Below are positions 33,943 through 45,356 of a DNA stretch of 64,000 bases, piece after piece (position 1 is the first letter of the stretch; each line of letters begins with the position of its first letter). The notes under the pieces are model-generated. The model was not told the origin of the DNA. It made no database searches and worked only from the letters and a program-made list of their open reading frames with translations. Origin of the DNA: Amorphophallus konjac. Its lineage: Eukaryota; Streptophyta; Magnoliopsida; Alismatales; Araceae. Position numbers and translations under genes: made by a program. The stretch spans positions 261,477,519-261,541,518 of the forward strand of contig CM040118.1 in the NCBI GenBank assembly GCA_022559845.1. Direction: 5' to 3'.

Positions 33943-36399
33943 AAGCTATGAGCGCTGCAGAAGACAAAGACCGTGGAGTGCAAGTGGACCTTGAAGAAAT
34001 TGCAGATGAAGGGTCCGATTGCTATGGACCATCCCTCCATGAAGAAACTACACCGAGTATTTTGGTATTCGACAGGTTAACCTTCTCTGGATAGCAAGCC
34101 AGGAGGGTGATACGGAGGGACATGCACCTCCAGATATTCAGCTGCAACACCCGATGAACTTGTAGAGGTGACTAGACTCGCCCAGAGGCCAGGTCTTGTC
34201 ACCAGAAGGAAGAAAGTTGCGGCTGATGTGGCACAAGCCCTCATCGGAGAAACAAGCCCGGATGTAGTCACCATGGCTGCAAATGTGATCACCACTGAAG
34301 ACGAGCGCGAGAGGCCAACACTTGCTTCAAATGCTCCGTTGGAGGGAGGAGGCCAAGCACCCAGCCCTTCCGTCCCCGATCTAACAATGATGATACTATT
34401 CTTGAAGTATCAACAGGAGATTGAGATGTTGAAGAAACAATTGGGTGAGTTGAGCATGCAAGTGTCAGCCTTGAAGCAGGTGGAAGCCCCTCATTAAACA
34501 TCACGGTGTGGTGCCGATGAGCTCGAGGGTTCACCTCAGATGACGGCTTCTTAGCCACTACACAACTATGCTGGGGACATGGCCCCGATACCACCTCCGG
34601 CTCCTCAACATCAGGGGACTACCACTACTATGCCTCAGGCCATGGTGTTTGGCAACACCTCAAATGCAGCAAGCCCGCTTCTATCCTGATCCGGTGGACC
34701 TGGTGATGGTGATCAAGCTGATGGTTGAATAGATAATAGATATGGAGTTGGCAGATCGAGGCAGTGATGATTATGCCTCATTTGATGTATACAAGGTGCC
34801 GTATCTAGTCTACCATGCTATTAAGAGGCTGCCTCCCAGCATCAACAAGTCGCCGAAGTTTGATAAATTCAACGAGTAAGGATCATCAAAGGAGCACATA
34901 GCCTATTACATCAATGTGATGGGCGACCTGGCAGCGGACGAGTCCTACATGCTGAAGTTCTTCAGGTCTTCTCTTATGGGACTCGCCTTCGAGTGCTACT
35001 CTAACCTACCGGCCAAGTCCATTAGCGACTGGCCCGATATGCAACGGAAGTTTCGGGAGCGGTTCCACGTTGCTGAAGGGGAGGTCACTGTGGCCGAATT
35101 GTATGCTTCAAAGCAGAAAAATGATGAAACAGCCCTGGAGTATATTTAAGGATGGCGAAATCTTAGCATGAGATGCAAGCATCCACCACACCAAGAAGAT
35201 GCAGTGTAGATTTACAAATAGAATCTAAAGTAGAAAGTCCTCGAGAGGATGATAGGAATGGAAATCAGGTCTTTCGACCGACTAAACAATGTGCTGGCGG
35301 AAATTGAGGCCTTCCTCTTAAGATATTCTTCTGCCCCTACTGCCTCCAATCAAAAAGCCAAATTGACTGATAAGTGGCTCGTGCCCAAGGAGGTTCATAC
35401 TATAGACTTCAAGGCGTTTGAGCAGCAAAAAGACAAGGATAAGGGAGTGGCCAACCCTCCCCCTACAAAGCCAGCTGAACGATAGGAGGGCCGATCCTTG
35501 CAGAATAAAATGAAGAAGCTATACTCCTTCCCCAAGGAGAAGACCCGGGTCCTATTTGAATGGGCTACCCGATGTAACAAGATTACACTGCCAGACCCAA
35601 AGGGGTAGGTGATGCTAGGAGGAAAGATAATCCTCACTTCTGCCCGTACCATCAGATGCTCGGGCACCCCATTGAAGACTGTTATGTTTTCAAGGATGTC
35701 ATTGAAATTCTAATTAAAAATGGGGAGCTACAGATGGGCGAGTATAAGGTAGATCCTCCATGCCCGCATGAAATGTCCACACTGGGGGCAACCATCAATA
35801 TGATATCCCTATATCAGCAATTGCCCGAGGAGGTGGCAGAAGCTTGCGTAAAGCACACCTATGAGACTTTTGTGCTGACCCCAGCAAAAGACCAGGAAGA
35901 CTGGCAGATGGTACCTACAAAGGCAAAAAGAAGATCGGCATCCCGCCCTACTCTAGGAGTTCGAATTCATAGCTTTACACCCCAGCCAGCTCCATCTGCT
36001 ATGACCCCGGTCTGGCATGATTCGGCCCCTCGAATGGTCATCAGGAGGCCAACCGCTAATAAGAAGAAGCAAGTCCCATTTCGGGTACATCAAGAAGTCA
36101 ACCCAACAGTCAAGCAGCTGTAGGCAATCATAGATGGGTTGGACGAATATGAACAACCCAAGATTCAACCAGTGCAGCTAAAAGAATATGTATCTTGGGA
36201 ACATCTAGAGTCCCTCAGGCTAGAGCAAGAAGCTGATGATGAATTTTGGGGAAGAATCGCCTTGAAAGATGCTCCATACAAGTGGATGCCAGTTGAGAAA
36301 ATAAATAAAAAGAAGAAAGTAAAGAACAAAAAGAAAGGCAGCATCGTCTCCTGCAACACTTCATCGGCCTTGTTCAGCTTGGTCCAAAGCTCCAAATAA
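33943..36399 (+). pseudogene. G1 gag core pseudogene (Tat-like Gypsy)
   Basis: It resumes the sequence cut at 23250. The gag core lies at about 34830-35190: INKSPKFDKFNE, stop, then GSSKEHIAYYINVMGDLAAD, FFRSSLMGLAFECYSNLPAK, SISDWPDMQRKFRERFHVAE and YASKQKNDETALEYI, stop (usual form SW..L...F..RF followed by L..LKQ..ES). A C-X-X-H-like nucleocapsid segment follows at about 35640: FCPYHQMLGHPIEDCYVFKD then VIEILIKNGELQMGEY, typical of Tat/Ogre-like gag. Frames are broken at least at 34876, 35147, 35483, 35606 and 36121. The end (36139-36399) has a Lys-rich run, KINKKKKVKNKKKG. Confidence 0.8.
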
Positions 36400-36537
36400 G
36401 ACGGTGAAGAAATCTATTTTGTGCTGGCTGAAGCAAATTAGGCTGAAACTTCCACCTCCCAACATGCCACTAGGTCTGGGAGGAAGTGGGGACATTTTCC
36501 CCCAGCTAACCACAATCGCATGTTCAGGGGTGAATAG

Positions 36538-37191
36538 CTATACCAAATCCCCGAACATGAGATAAAGGGCGCAAGAGTCCCGCCTCTGCCGGGCCTTTAC
36601 CCTGAAGATACAAGTGACCAAGAAGTCCCCTCGTTCGCTGAGTTTTTGCTGCCAAAGAAGGGAAAGCAACCATGCCAGCAGATCGAGTCAAAGGCCAAGC
36701 ACACCTCCACCCAGGCCTCGGGTGTGCCATCTCCGACAGATAAAAGTTGCAAGGGCATCACCCCTATTGCCAAACCCATCCAAATAAAAGAACCAACTGA
36801 TCAGATGTGTCGGGATCAGATAACTCCCGAAGAAGAAGATAGACCGCCTTTCGAGCCAACCGTTCCGGTGCCAGGCTGTACCAAGCATAGCAAAGCTGAA
36901 GAAGCAAGACTAGCCAATGTAAGAGTCAGTGTTCAGATATTGAAACAACTGAAGAGAATTCCAGCAAGATTTAGCATATGGGAGATACTATCCCTAGATG
37001 AAGAAACTCGGCAGGCCGTCATTGCACCCTTGCAAACCCCGGTGCACTTTGACAGCTACTTTGCCGAGATGTGTTCGGAGGCGGCTATCTCTTTTGCCGA
37101 TGAAGATATGCAACTGCCAACGGTCAGCCACAATAGACCCTTATATATGAAGGGGCAATTAAATGGCTTGCCCATAAATAGAATTCTAATT
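36538..37191 (+). pseudogene. G1 protease pseudogene, part 1
   Basis: An open frame to 37191 ends with AISFADEDMQLPTVSHNRPL and YMKGQLNGLPINRILI. The phrase F-DED-L...HNRPLY..G......RIL(I/V) is the conserved lead-in to the Tat/Ogre protease active site. The solo LTR enters exactly before the active-site Asp codon. Confidence 0.8.
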
Positions 37192-40100
37192 TGTCATGCC
37201 CCGAGATATATGTACAGCGGAAGATATTCAGGAATGTGGACAATCGACAATACGCCTCAAGCTAACATTATAATTAGAGCGCTAATCATTCATACATAAG
37301 AAGAATGAACATATTGTGATGTACTCAAAATTTCAACTTTATTGAATAATAATGATCTAGGTTTACAAACGACATGACTCCTTTAATTCTAGACTCACGA
37401 AAAAGGAAACTTACATGATATGATCAACTTCACTGCCTATTACAGTGAAGGAACTAAAGTTACAATATGACTCATGTCTATCTAGATAGACTCTTGACTA
37501 AGGCTTCGCTCATGCTTCAATCACTCTCGGACCCATCACTCGAGTAGTCTGAATCCCACCTAGAATTGCCTGAAAAGATTGAAAAAGTAGGGAATGAGCA
37601 CACTTGCCTAGTAGGTATCTTCATATCAACATGAAGGCATGATTTATGTAATTAGCAATTTAGCTCTAGAATCTAAGGTAAATAAAAAGTTGATAAAATA
37701 CACGGATAAAACCAAAGTAATAACACAAGTAGCAAGATATAAATCATAGAGATATGAGAGTTCATGTAGAATGAGAGCATGATCAAGTAAGAATATAATG
37801 TGGCCTTTCATTAACAAGAATGTACTAGAATGTAACGAGAATGTACTTTTCATAACCATAAAGGCTATGCACTAGAAAGTCCCATAACAAGAATGTATAA
37901 TTTCATGATGAGCCTCGTGATTTTTACCCGTTTATAAAAAAAGTACTCTCGGCGCAATGCGACGCCAGTGTTCATCATACCCCATGGTTTACAGTATATT
38001 TCCGGTCATCCGTCAAGGGGACTAGCGTGGAGCCCTTGGACACTATCCGTGCCCGCTCTTGCATCTTCAAGTTATAAACCAAGCTACTTCCACGAGTAAT
38101 ATAAAGTTTCGGCCAATAATGTAAAGTTCAAACAATATGTTCATGATAGCAACATCAAGGTAAGAACGCACCAAATATGAATCATGGGAGTTCAAGGATG
38201 AATTAATGACAAGGTCATGCTACAGAAGGAATCCGACAGCATAACGGTACATTCATTATTTTTCATAATTCATTAATAACTTATTGAAAAAGGTTTTGGA
38301 TTCCAGATAATCCATAGACCATCTAGGAATAGAATATAATCAACCCTTGGGTCAAACCTCGAGTTGAATAGCATGCAGGTAGAACGCGGTTAGTATGGGA
38401 CCGTTTCTTGAAGTAGCGGTCATGCAAGGGCCGCTTTTAAGTAGAGTCGATGCTAGAGCGAGAAAGTGTCGACGCAGGGATCAGGCCTGGAAGAACGCGG
38501 TCACGACATGACCGCTGTCATGTAGTAGCGGCCTTAGTAAGGCCACGTCTAGGCCAGTTTACAGAAAATGTGAAATTCATTAAGTGCTTTCTAGACCAAT
38601 GGATTTTTAAGGTACAACTAGCTCAGCATCCTAGTGGGAATCCCATGCTCGCAGAGACTTACGAAGGCCTTGAAACATGATCACCTAGTCCGGTAGAAAG
38701 AATATCCAACGGAGAGGATCACAAGTCCAAGAGGTGTTCCTATCATGTGCAAGTGTAACTAATAGCAACATACCGGAATACGCGCTATATGTGACTTATA
38801 AAAATAGAAATAAGGTGAGAAAGGAACGTGCCAAATCATAGTTCAAGTGCAATCAAATCTTAGAAATTGCTTTAAGTATAAAACTATAGTGTTTTGGCAT
38901 GAAACTAATATACTTGGCAAATAAGTTTAACACATACTATCACTAAATGAAATCAAACTTAAAACATGCAGTAGGAAATATGCCATGACCATGGGGTATA
39001 ATAACTAGACTAAGGCATGCATAGCAATAGGTATATAGGGGAATTAAATTGTATTTAACTTGGTTTTAGAAACCAAGTAGCGGTCTAGTAGAAATCGCTA
39101 CGGTAAAGCCGTGGTCATTTGGGGGTCACCTTTTGGAATAGGCGGTCTCTGAGGAACCGCCTTCTATCTTGTAATAGACAGAAGTTTAAACTAACATGCA
39201 TGGCCAATTCAAGGGCAACAAATGCATAAAAACCATGAGGAATATAAGGATAACTTATGGGAACCTGTTTAGAACGTCAAAGGTGCATGGAAGGACATGA
39301 ATCATGCTAAAAATCTTATTTTTTTGTTACAAGGTGCAGGGCTAATATGCACAGAAAACCATGCAAGCGCAGTCATGGGAAAACATCAAATAGTCAACGT
39401 GGAAAGCATTAAATCGAGCAAGGTTAGAGGGCTTTTAATCCTAACTTGATATTTATGCCGTTCATGAGATAACCTACCTCTGGGATGGGTTCTAGACTTC
39501 GAATTTCTGATTGGAAGAACACCCTAGTTCTTGCGCGTCCTGTGTAAAAACTGCAACTTCCCAATCTTCTATCTCCTTAACCTCTTGACCTAAATTCGCG
39601 AGATTTGGAGGGTGATTAGAAGATATAAAGGGGACCAATTTATTTTAAAGACCAAACTTGAAATTACCTCTATTAGGGTTCCATAATTTCTAATTTTCCT
39701 TGGAGAAACTCACTCATTCCTATGCGGTCTGCAGAGAACCAGCGACTTCCGGGGCCTCTAACTTCTCAGGGGCTTGATCTCCCGGTATGGGGTTTAGAGG
39801 GAAGTTAGACAAAACTAAAAGGAATAAAATCTTCTAAAGGACTAACCTGAGAAGATGATTCCTTACCTTCAAAATATGCGCTCCAAAACTAAGGTTCGCT
39901 CAGGTCGAAGTTGAGGCCTATTTATAGAGTTGGCCTAGGGTTTAAGGGATTAGATCGAACTAGGAGTCCCAATTGGGGTTAGAATCAATCCCCAAGAGTC
40001 CTAGATGGGTTTACATGCCAGAACACTTCGATCCAAGGCGATTGGGATGGGAAAAATCCAAGCTTTTCCTGTCTCTTAAAACCATGTTTTCGGAAGAAAG

Positions 40101-40451
40101 ACGCGGTCGCCCCTGGACCGCTACTATGAAGAAGCGGTCGCGCGATAGATCGCTTTTTGATAGGGCGCCAGAAATTTGTATTTTAGTTAAATTTCACTTC
40201 TATTTATCTCCTATTTTTTGAATTAAATTAGGGAATTATGTAATTACATCTCTAGAAGTGGACTTGGGCCTAAAAGTCTTAGAAATTGGTCTTTGGGCCC
40301 AATCGAAGTGGGTTTATTTATTTGGTTAATATAGGGCCTTCAAATTTATTTACTTAACCCATAATTCATTAAATAGCCCATTAAGCCTTTTAAATGCTTA
40401 ATAATTATTTTTAATTCCAAAAAAACTTCTTGGAAATTTAGGGGTGTTACA
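37192..40451 (-). mobile_element. Solo LTR, probably Tekay/Del-like Gypsy
   Basis: It runs from TGTCATGCCCCGAG to GGGGTGTTACA and is flanked by TAATT (37187-37191 and 40452-40456). Read on the minus strand it starts TGTAACACCCC and ends GGGGCATGACA, a pattern common in plant chromoviruses of the Tekay/Del group. A good TATA box, CTATAAATAG, lies on the minus strand at about 39908-39917, which sets the orientation. There is no primer site, polypurine tract or coding region within the 3,260 bp, so this is a single LTR left by recombination. The motif AGCGGTC and its inverse recur near 38385-38535, 39077-39162 and 40102-40150. Confidence 0.85.
39908..39917 (-). promoter_or_regulatory. TATA box of solo LTR
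   Basis: CTATAAATAG on the minus strand. It lies downstream of an AGCGGTC motif group at 40102-40150. Confidence 0.65.
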
Positions 40452-40456
40452 TAATT

Positions 40457-41050
40457 GACCCAGGGGTAGCAGTAAATATAGTCCCTTACTGGGTCTATCA
40501 GTAGCATTATTTCAACGTGCACCTGATCAAGGTCAGGGATATGAAGATTGTTGGGTTCAACTAGAAATTCAAAGTCCCTATGGGTGTTGCGGAGTTCGAG
40601 CTTTCATTAGCATACTTCACCACCATGGTGTAGTTCCATGTCATCAACTCTGACACCCGATACAAGGCACTGCTTGGCTGGCCGTGGATGCATCAGAACC
40701 AGGTGGTGCCGTCTACCTTGCATCAATGCATCAAATACCCCTGAGAGGGAAAAGAAGAAATAATATTTGCTGATTTGTACCCCTTTGAGGTATTTGAGTG
40801 CCATTTGCTCTACGCCTCGCTCTACATGGAGAATCCGAAGCAGACTTCCCAATCAGCTCAGAATAAAGAAAAGAAGACAACAGAGACCAGCGACTGGTTC
40901 CCTCCGTCCTCGCTCGATTACGTGGCTCAGCAGGAGGTGTCACACATTGCTGAAGTTGAGGGAGTGCTCACAGCAATCTCATTTGATATCTACCCCGAGT
41001 CAAAAGTGCTAGAGCTCAAGGATCTACTGGGTTATGTGAAAGTTCCTCTG
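40457..41050 (+). pseudogene. G1 protease pseudogene, part 2
   Basis: After the solo LTR the frame continues with the active site, DPGVAVNIVPYWVYQ (usual form DGGSAVN), a stop, then [36 protein letters not shown] and [13 protein letters not shown], a stop, and FADLYPFEVFECHLLYA. The LLGRPW-type and STLHQC motifs are diagnostic of the Tat-like protease C-terminal half. The last part (YVAQQEVSHIAEVEGVLTAI) is not a motif I know. No reverse transcriptase follows; the rest of G1 should lie beyond G2, off the window. Confidence 0.82.
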
Positions 41051-41210
41051 TGAATCACAAGACCGCTCACAGATATAGACTGTCCAACAGTCGAATTACT
41101 AAAAACCCTCGAGGTTGCCGATCTTGAGGGACAACTATTTGATTGTTTTTATTCTCTTTTTTTGTACCAGGGGTATTTTATTATACATGTCCCACGGGGC
41201 GTGCCAGACT
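41051..41210 (+). other. G1 sequence before G2 insertion
   Basis: A T-rich stretch with no domain. Phrases such as TTTTTTTGTACCAGGGGTA weakly resemble the DNA just after the extra ORF of G2 (47068-47125), but I cannot show homology. Confidence 0.3.
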
Positions 41211-42581
41211 TGTTGGATTGTTTTTATTTTTTGTTTGTTGGGTCATTTTGTTCGGGTCAATCAACCAGTTGATTAATAAATAACCAATTGGTTAATTGAC
41301 TGCGCAGGCGTGCCAGTCACGTGAGTGACAAGTTTATTGTGCGCTCATTCTGATCCTTGCGGGTGAGAGTGAGATTCGGGTCGAGACTAGCAGTCCGCCA
41401 TACCATAAAGGCCATGGCGTTAATTACATCCCCCATAAGGGAGAAAATCTTTGATTAATTACCGAGATAGCAGGCCGTTCGAGGCCGAAACAAGATGCAA
41501 AAGTATGAATGTGACTAGGTCACGTGAAATGCTTTTATCTATCATGCAAGAGAGGCATGGTTCATTAAGTTGGGGACCCTCGATACGTGGTGGAGGACAT
41601 AGGTCCGAAGACCACCGTCGCGCATGGCAAAGACTTTCAGTCGGGTGTAACCTAGACTTCCGTCAGTGCCATTTAATATACCAGAGCGTCTATGCAAGCA
41701 TGCGTGCATGATGCTCATGATTATGCTAAGCATGGTAGTAGGGTTATGAAGATGAACAATGATCAATCAAGTTTATTAATTTCCGCCAAGGGAGATGAAA
41801 GTGGTAGCATAGGCATGGTAACGAAAGCATGATGCTAACAAACATGACAGTGGAAGCATAATAAGATGCTTCGGACCTGAACAACCCTTTCCTTATTTAG
41901 TTTATTATTGATTGGGGTTGATTAATCTCGACCGCGACAGGCAAAGATCGCTCCGAAAACGAGTGAGTAATTAGAAGGGAGCAATAACTCAAAACCGGCG
42001 TGACCATGCGTAGGGACAGGCTTCCCGACGGGGCCAAACGTACGCAAAAGGGCCTTAATCCGGCGCGGCCATGGCATTCATTAATCCGGTGCGGTGGCCC
42101 TGGGATGCGTCGGATTAGGGCGCGCCGGGAACGGGCCAAACAAGATGATGAAGTTATGAGTCTAATGTTAATCCGGCGCGGTGGGGTACCACGCCGTATT
42201 AGGGCGCACCGGATAAGGGGCCGCGCCATTTTAGTTGATTTTTGAGGAATTTTGAAACCATTTTGATTTATTAAGATGCTATTGAGGGTTTTGAGGTTAA
42301 CTAGGTTGATTGCCTGTTGAATTAGAGTCCAGGGCTCTTCAGGAGCAAAGTTATGAGCTAGTGCGAGGTTCATACTCGAGCACAAGAGTTTATTACTTAA
42401 GAACATGTGTTTTATTGAAGCAGAGGTAACTTATTAATTAAGAAGTTATGCCGAAAATTGGGCAGCATCTCCCCCATCCCTGAAGGATTGCAGGGGAGAA
42501 ACGGGGTCATACCCACGTGTGGAGTAAGCCCCTAACTAGCTGGTCGGCACGGTGGCAGCCAGCATATCCCAATCGGACAAG

Positions 42582-42776
42582 AAACCCCAAGGACTAGCCT
42601 ACAAGGGGCACCATGACTCCGTGGGTTGAAATGCGCAGATAAGGCGAGTAATGAGGGAAGCAGCAACCCCGAGGGCTAGCCTACGAAGGGTGAGTGACCC
42701 GTAGTCTACACTATATCCGAGAGAGAGGGACAACTGTTAGGGAGAGAAGCCCCGAGGACTAGCCTATGAGGGGCAC
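42582..42776. repeat. Three short repeats in G2 LTR
   Basis: The phrase CCCCGAGGACTAGCCTAYRA, followed by GGGGCAC in two copies, occurs at about 42584, 42667 and 42750, a spacing of 83 bp. The neighbouring DNA is too diverged to call a full tandem array. Confidence 0.6.
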
Positions 42777-44036
42777 ACGTCCCTTAGTCACCACAGGGTC
42801 CCGAAGGACTGTGGATTTGAATTTGTTGGGCTGAAGCCCTTGTTGATGTTCACCTTATGGTCTGTGGGGAATCCATCACTTACGAATGGGACCCTATTGA
42901 CCGAGTGGTGTTTGTAATAAGACATCGGGGAATGTTTCCCCTCCTCGATTTACTGGAGCAGTGCTGTCGAGCAAGCTCATAGACCCTGAATGCAGGAGGG
43001 ATGAAAACATGAATGTGTAACACCACACGACAGCCGGTGAGTTGATAGATTATCGAGCATGGGTTGGAGCATTGACGTTCGAGGGTTAAAGGAATTAACA
43101 CTCACGGGAGAAGAGGTGATTAGAAATTACAGAGAGGGGTAGCTAGCATGTAGATAGGATGATTAAGCTACATACACATATGCTCGAGTAACTGGCATGC
43201 AACAATCACAGGACGGGCCTTGGTGTTCTGGAGGTGACCCCCACCTTCTCTGAGCAATAGAACGATGCAAAGAGAAAAGAAAGTGGAGATAATACCTTGA
43301 AATAGAGTGGGAAGAGATACGTGCAAGGGCACACCCCTATCCACAAAGTATGTAGGAACCATCGAGTAAGACACGGCCACTGCGTCGATGTGAAGGACCC
43401 AGGGAGGGGTCATCTCTGTAGCCCGTGGTGTCCCAGGGCATATTCGGAGTCGGAGAAACCAGATTCAGAAACCACACACATGGGGAAACAAACAGATGCA
43501 GCGACTGAGATGGAAGTGGAAGAAGGAGACACATCATCGAGCATTCAATCCACCAACACATACGTATATACCATCACCCCGTGAACAGAGAGCTAACATA
43601 TATATTACAAATCTGATGCTGGTGTTGTCGCACGGTCACCATTCACTAGTTGCAGAGAGATTTACAGAGGAAGAACAAATCAAAGAGATGGCGAGAAAGG
43701 GGGGAGATTGGCTCATATCATCGCCACCCCCCCTTCTCGCTTACATTAGATCAGAGGGGAGGAGTCGGAGAGACGATAGGGAGAAAACCACGAGACCCAC
43801 CTATTCCTCGAACAGAGTATCGGACCCTCACTATTCTTCTGCGGCTCGGAAGGACTTCAGGCTGAGCAAAGGGAGACGGCGGAGGCAAGAAAGCTCTCCG
43901 AATGAAACCCTTCTTCCCCCAAGAATGAAAACCCTCTCCCCGGCGAGCACTCAGTCTATATGCCTTCCCCTTCTTCTCGATCATTCTCTTCCTCTTCTTT
44001 TTTTTCGCTCCTTTTTCTTAGTCGAACCAAGTGTTC

Positions 44037-44045
44037 TTTATATAG
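44037..44045 (-). promoter_or_regulatory. TATA box of G2 LTR
   Basis: TATATAAAG on the minus strand within CCCTATATAAAGAAC, immediately downstream (in that direction) of the GGCGCG motif cluster at 44050-44165. Confidence 0.65.
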
Positions 44046-44891
44046 GGAAGCCTAATCCGGCGTGGGCAATAGCGCGCCGGATAAGGGATCTTCCATGCTT
44101 TTGGGCGCGCCGGATTTGAGGGCACCGGATAAGGGGGCGCGCCGGTGAGGGGCGCGCCGTATTAACTCCTTCCGCTTGACGCGGGTTAGCCAATGAGTCC
44201 GGGGATGGTCCCAGAAGCCACCATGACCATTCATCTCACCGCAATCCTTCAAAACCTTGACGGGAAGCCTTGACGAAGCTCTCGAGAGGACGTATGACCC
44301 CTCTTGGAACTTCAAGTATCTTTGATATGAACACGCGGGTTTCCCGCTGACACGACTTTCGGCACTATGATTCGTGCTGCTAGCTCGGCATGACTTGTGT
44401 TCAAAGCTCCTCGAAGGGTGGAATAACACCCGAGATTGTTTTGCCCCGGTTGGGAGATCATTCGGCCACTAACGGACCCAACTTGGCGAGAAGCCGTACG
44501 CATGCTGGGTAATCGGGATCCTCCACCGACAGAGCCCTTGGTCCTCCATTCTGAAGAGCTAAGGGCATTCTTTCATCTCAGGAGAGTCTTTCATACGGTG
44601 GCGGGCCACCGGGTAGACCGTTGTCCTTGGTCGGACATCGGGTGTAGTGTATGCGGCATGACGGAGTCGATGCCGGTTCATTGTGTAGGCTTGGTCGCAC
44701 TGCCGGTTGGTTTGTGAATTCATCTCGATTCTCCTGAGGTGAAGTCCCCGGTGTTCATAGAGGGTGACCTGAGGCTCTGGCAGCTTGAGAGGGCTTCAAT
44801 ATGTTGATATCCATCGGCTTCTGTGCTTCAGTGGGCCGTGTCAATCGTCTTTGAGGCTTGATCGCCGCTAATCATATTTTGAGTGCCAACA

Positions 44892-44905
44892 AATGCCCCC
44901 TAGCC
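44892..44905 (-). other. Polypurine tract of G2
   Basis: On the minus strand CGGCTAGGGGGCATT abuts the LTR start TGTTGGCAC. This fixes the LTR edge and the strand of the element. Confidence 0.75.
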
Positions 44906-44994
44906 GTGGGTGTTGTGAAAAAGGCACGAGTGTAGCAAGACCGACGGATGAGTTTCATCTGGAGTGATCTCCTCTTCAATTGATGGAAATTTGG

Positions 44995-45258
44995 AACGGC
45001 CCTTAATCTGGCGCGGATGCTAATCTGGTGCGGTTTGAATGTTAACATGGCGCGAGCTCTAATCCGGCATGCCCCTGGGATCAGAAGTTAATCCGACGCG
45101 CTCCTGGGCATGGCTGTCTTAATCCGGCGCGTCTTTTGTTCTTGGAAGAGGCTAATCCGGCGCGACTTTAACCGATGCACCTTTTGGCTTGGGAGGACGC
45201 TAATTCGGCGCGCTAAATAGCGCGCCGGATTAGCCAAGGGGAAGACTCCCTTATATAT
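44995..45258 (+). promoter_or_regulatory. Promoter region of G2 antisense ORF
   Basis: About eight copies of TAATCCGGCGCG or close variants lie between 45003 and 45237, ending with an inverted pair (GGCGCGCTAAATAGCGCGCC at 45207-45226). A TATA box TTATATATTT follows at 45251, then a CT-rich leader. The same motif precedes the LTR TATA box on the other strand. Confidence 0.6.
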
Positions 45259-45356
45259 TTCTTCTTTCTTTATTTTTCTCTTCATCCTTCCTCATTTGCA
45301 ACAAAAAATTTTCTCTCTTCCTTCTCTTCCCCTCTCCAGCTTCGGCGCCGAGTGAG

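Larger units (their letters stand above)
41211..44891 (-). repeat. 3' LTR of G2
   Basis: On the minus strand it starts TGTTGGCACTC right after the tract CTAGGGGGCATT. Its other end should be one of the TGTTGG sites at 41211 or 41236. The end near 41290-41470 resembles the LTRs of G1 and at 63546 (GCGTGCCAGTCAC, TTTATTGTGCGCTC). The motif AATCCGGCGCG and its inverse cluster at 42055-42230 and 44050-44165. A TATA box lies at 44037-44045. About 3.7 kb contain no gene. Confidence 0.7.

Noticed and set aside
37192..40451. Small non-autonomous element (TRIM or LARD) instead of a solo LTR
   Set aside because: No primer site, polypurine tract or inner LTR pair found; one TATA box and one set of ends fit a single LTR.
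41051..41210. Possible homology to the end of the G2 antisense ORF
   Set aside because: Only T-rich phrases agree by eye; not enough to claim.
43496..44119. Plus-strand frame of 207 residues inside the G2 LTR
   Set aside because: No motif, lies across the LTR promoter, and low-complexity composition; probably chance.
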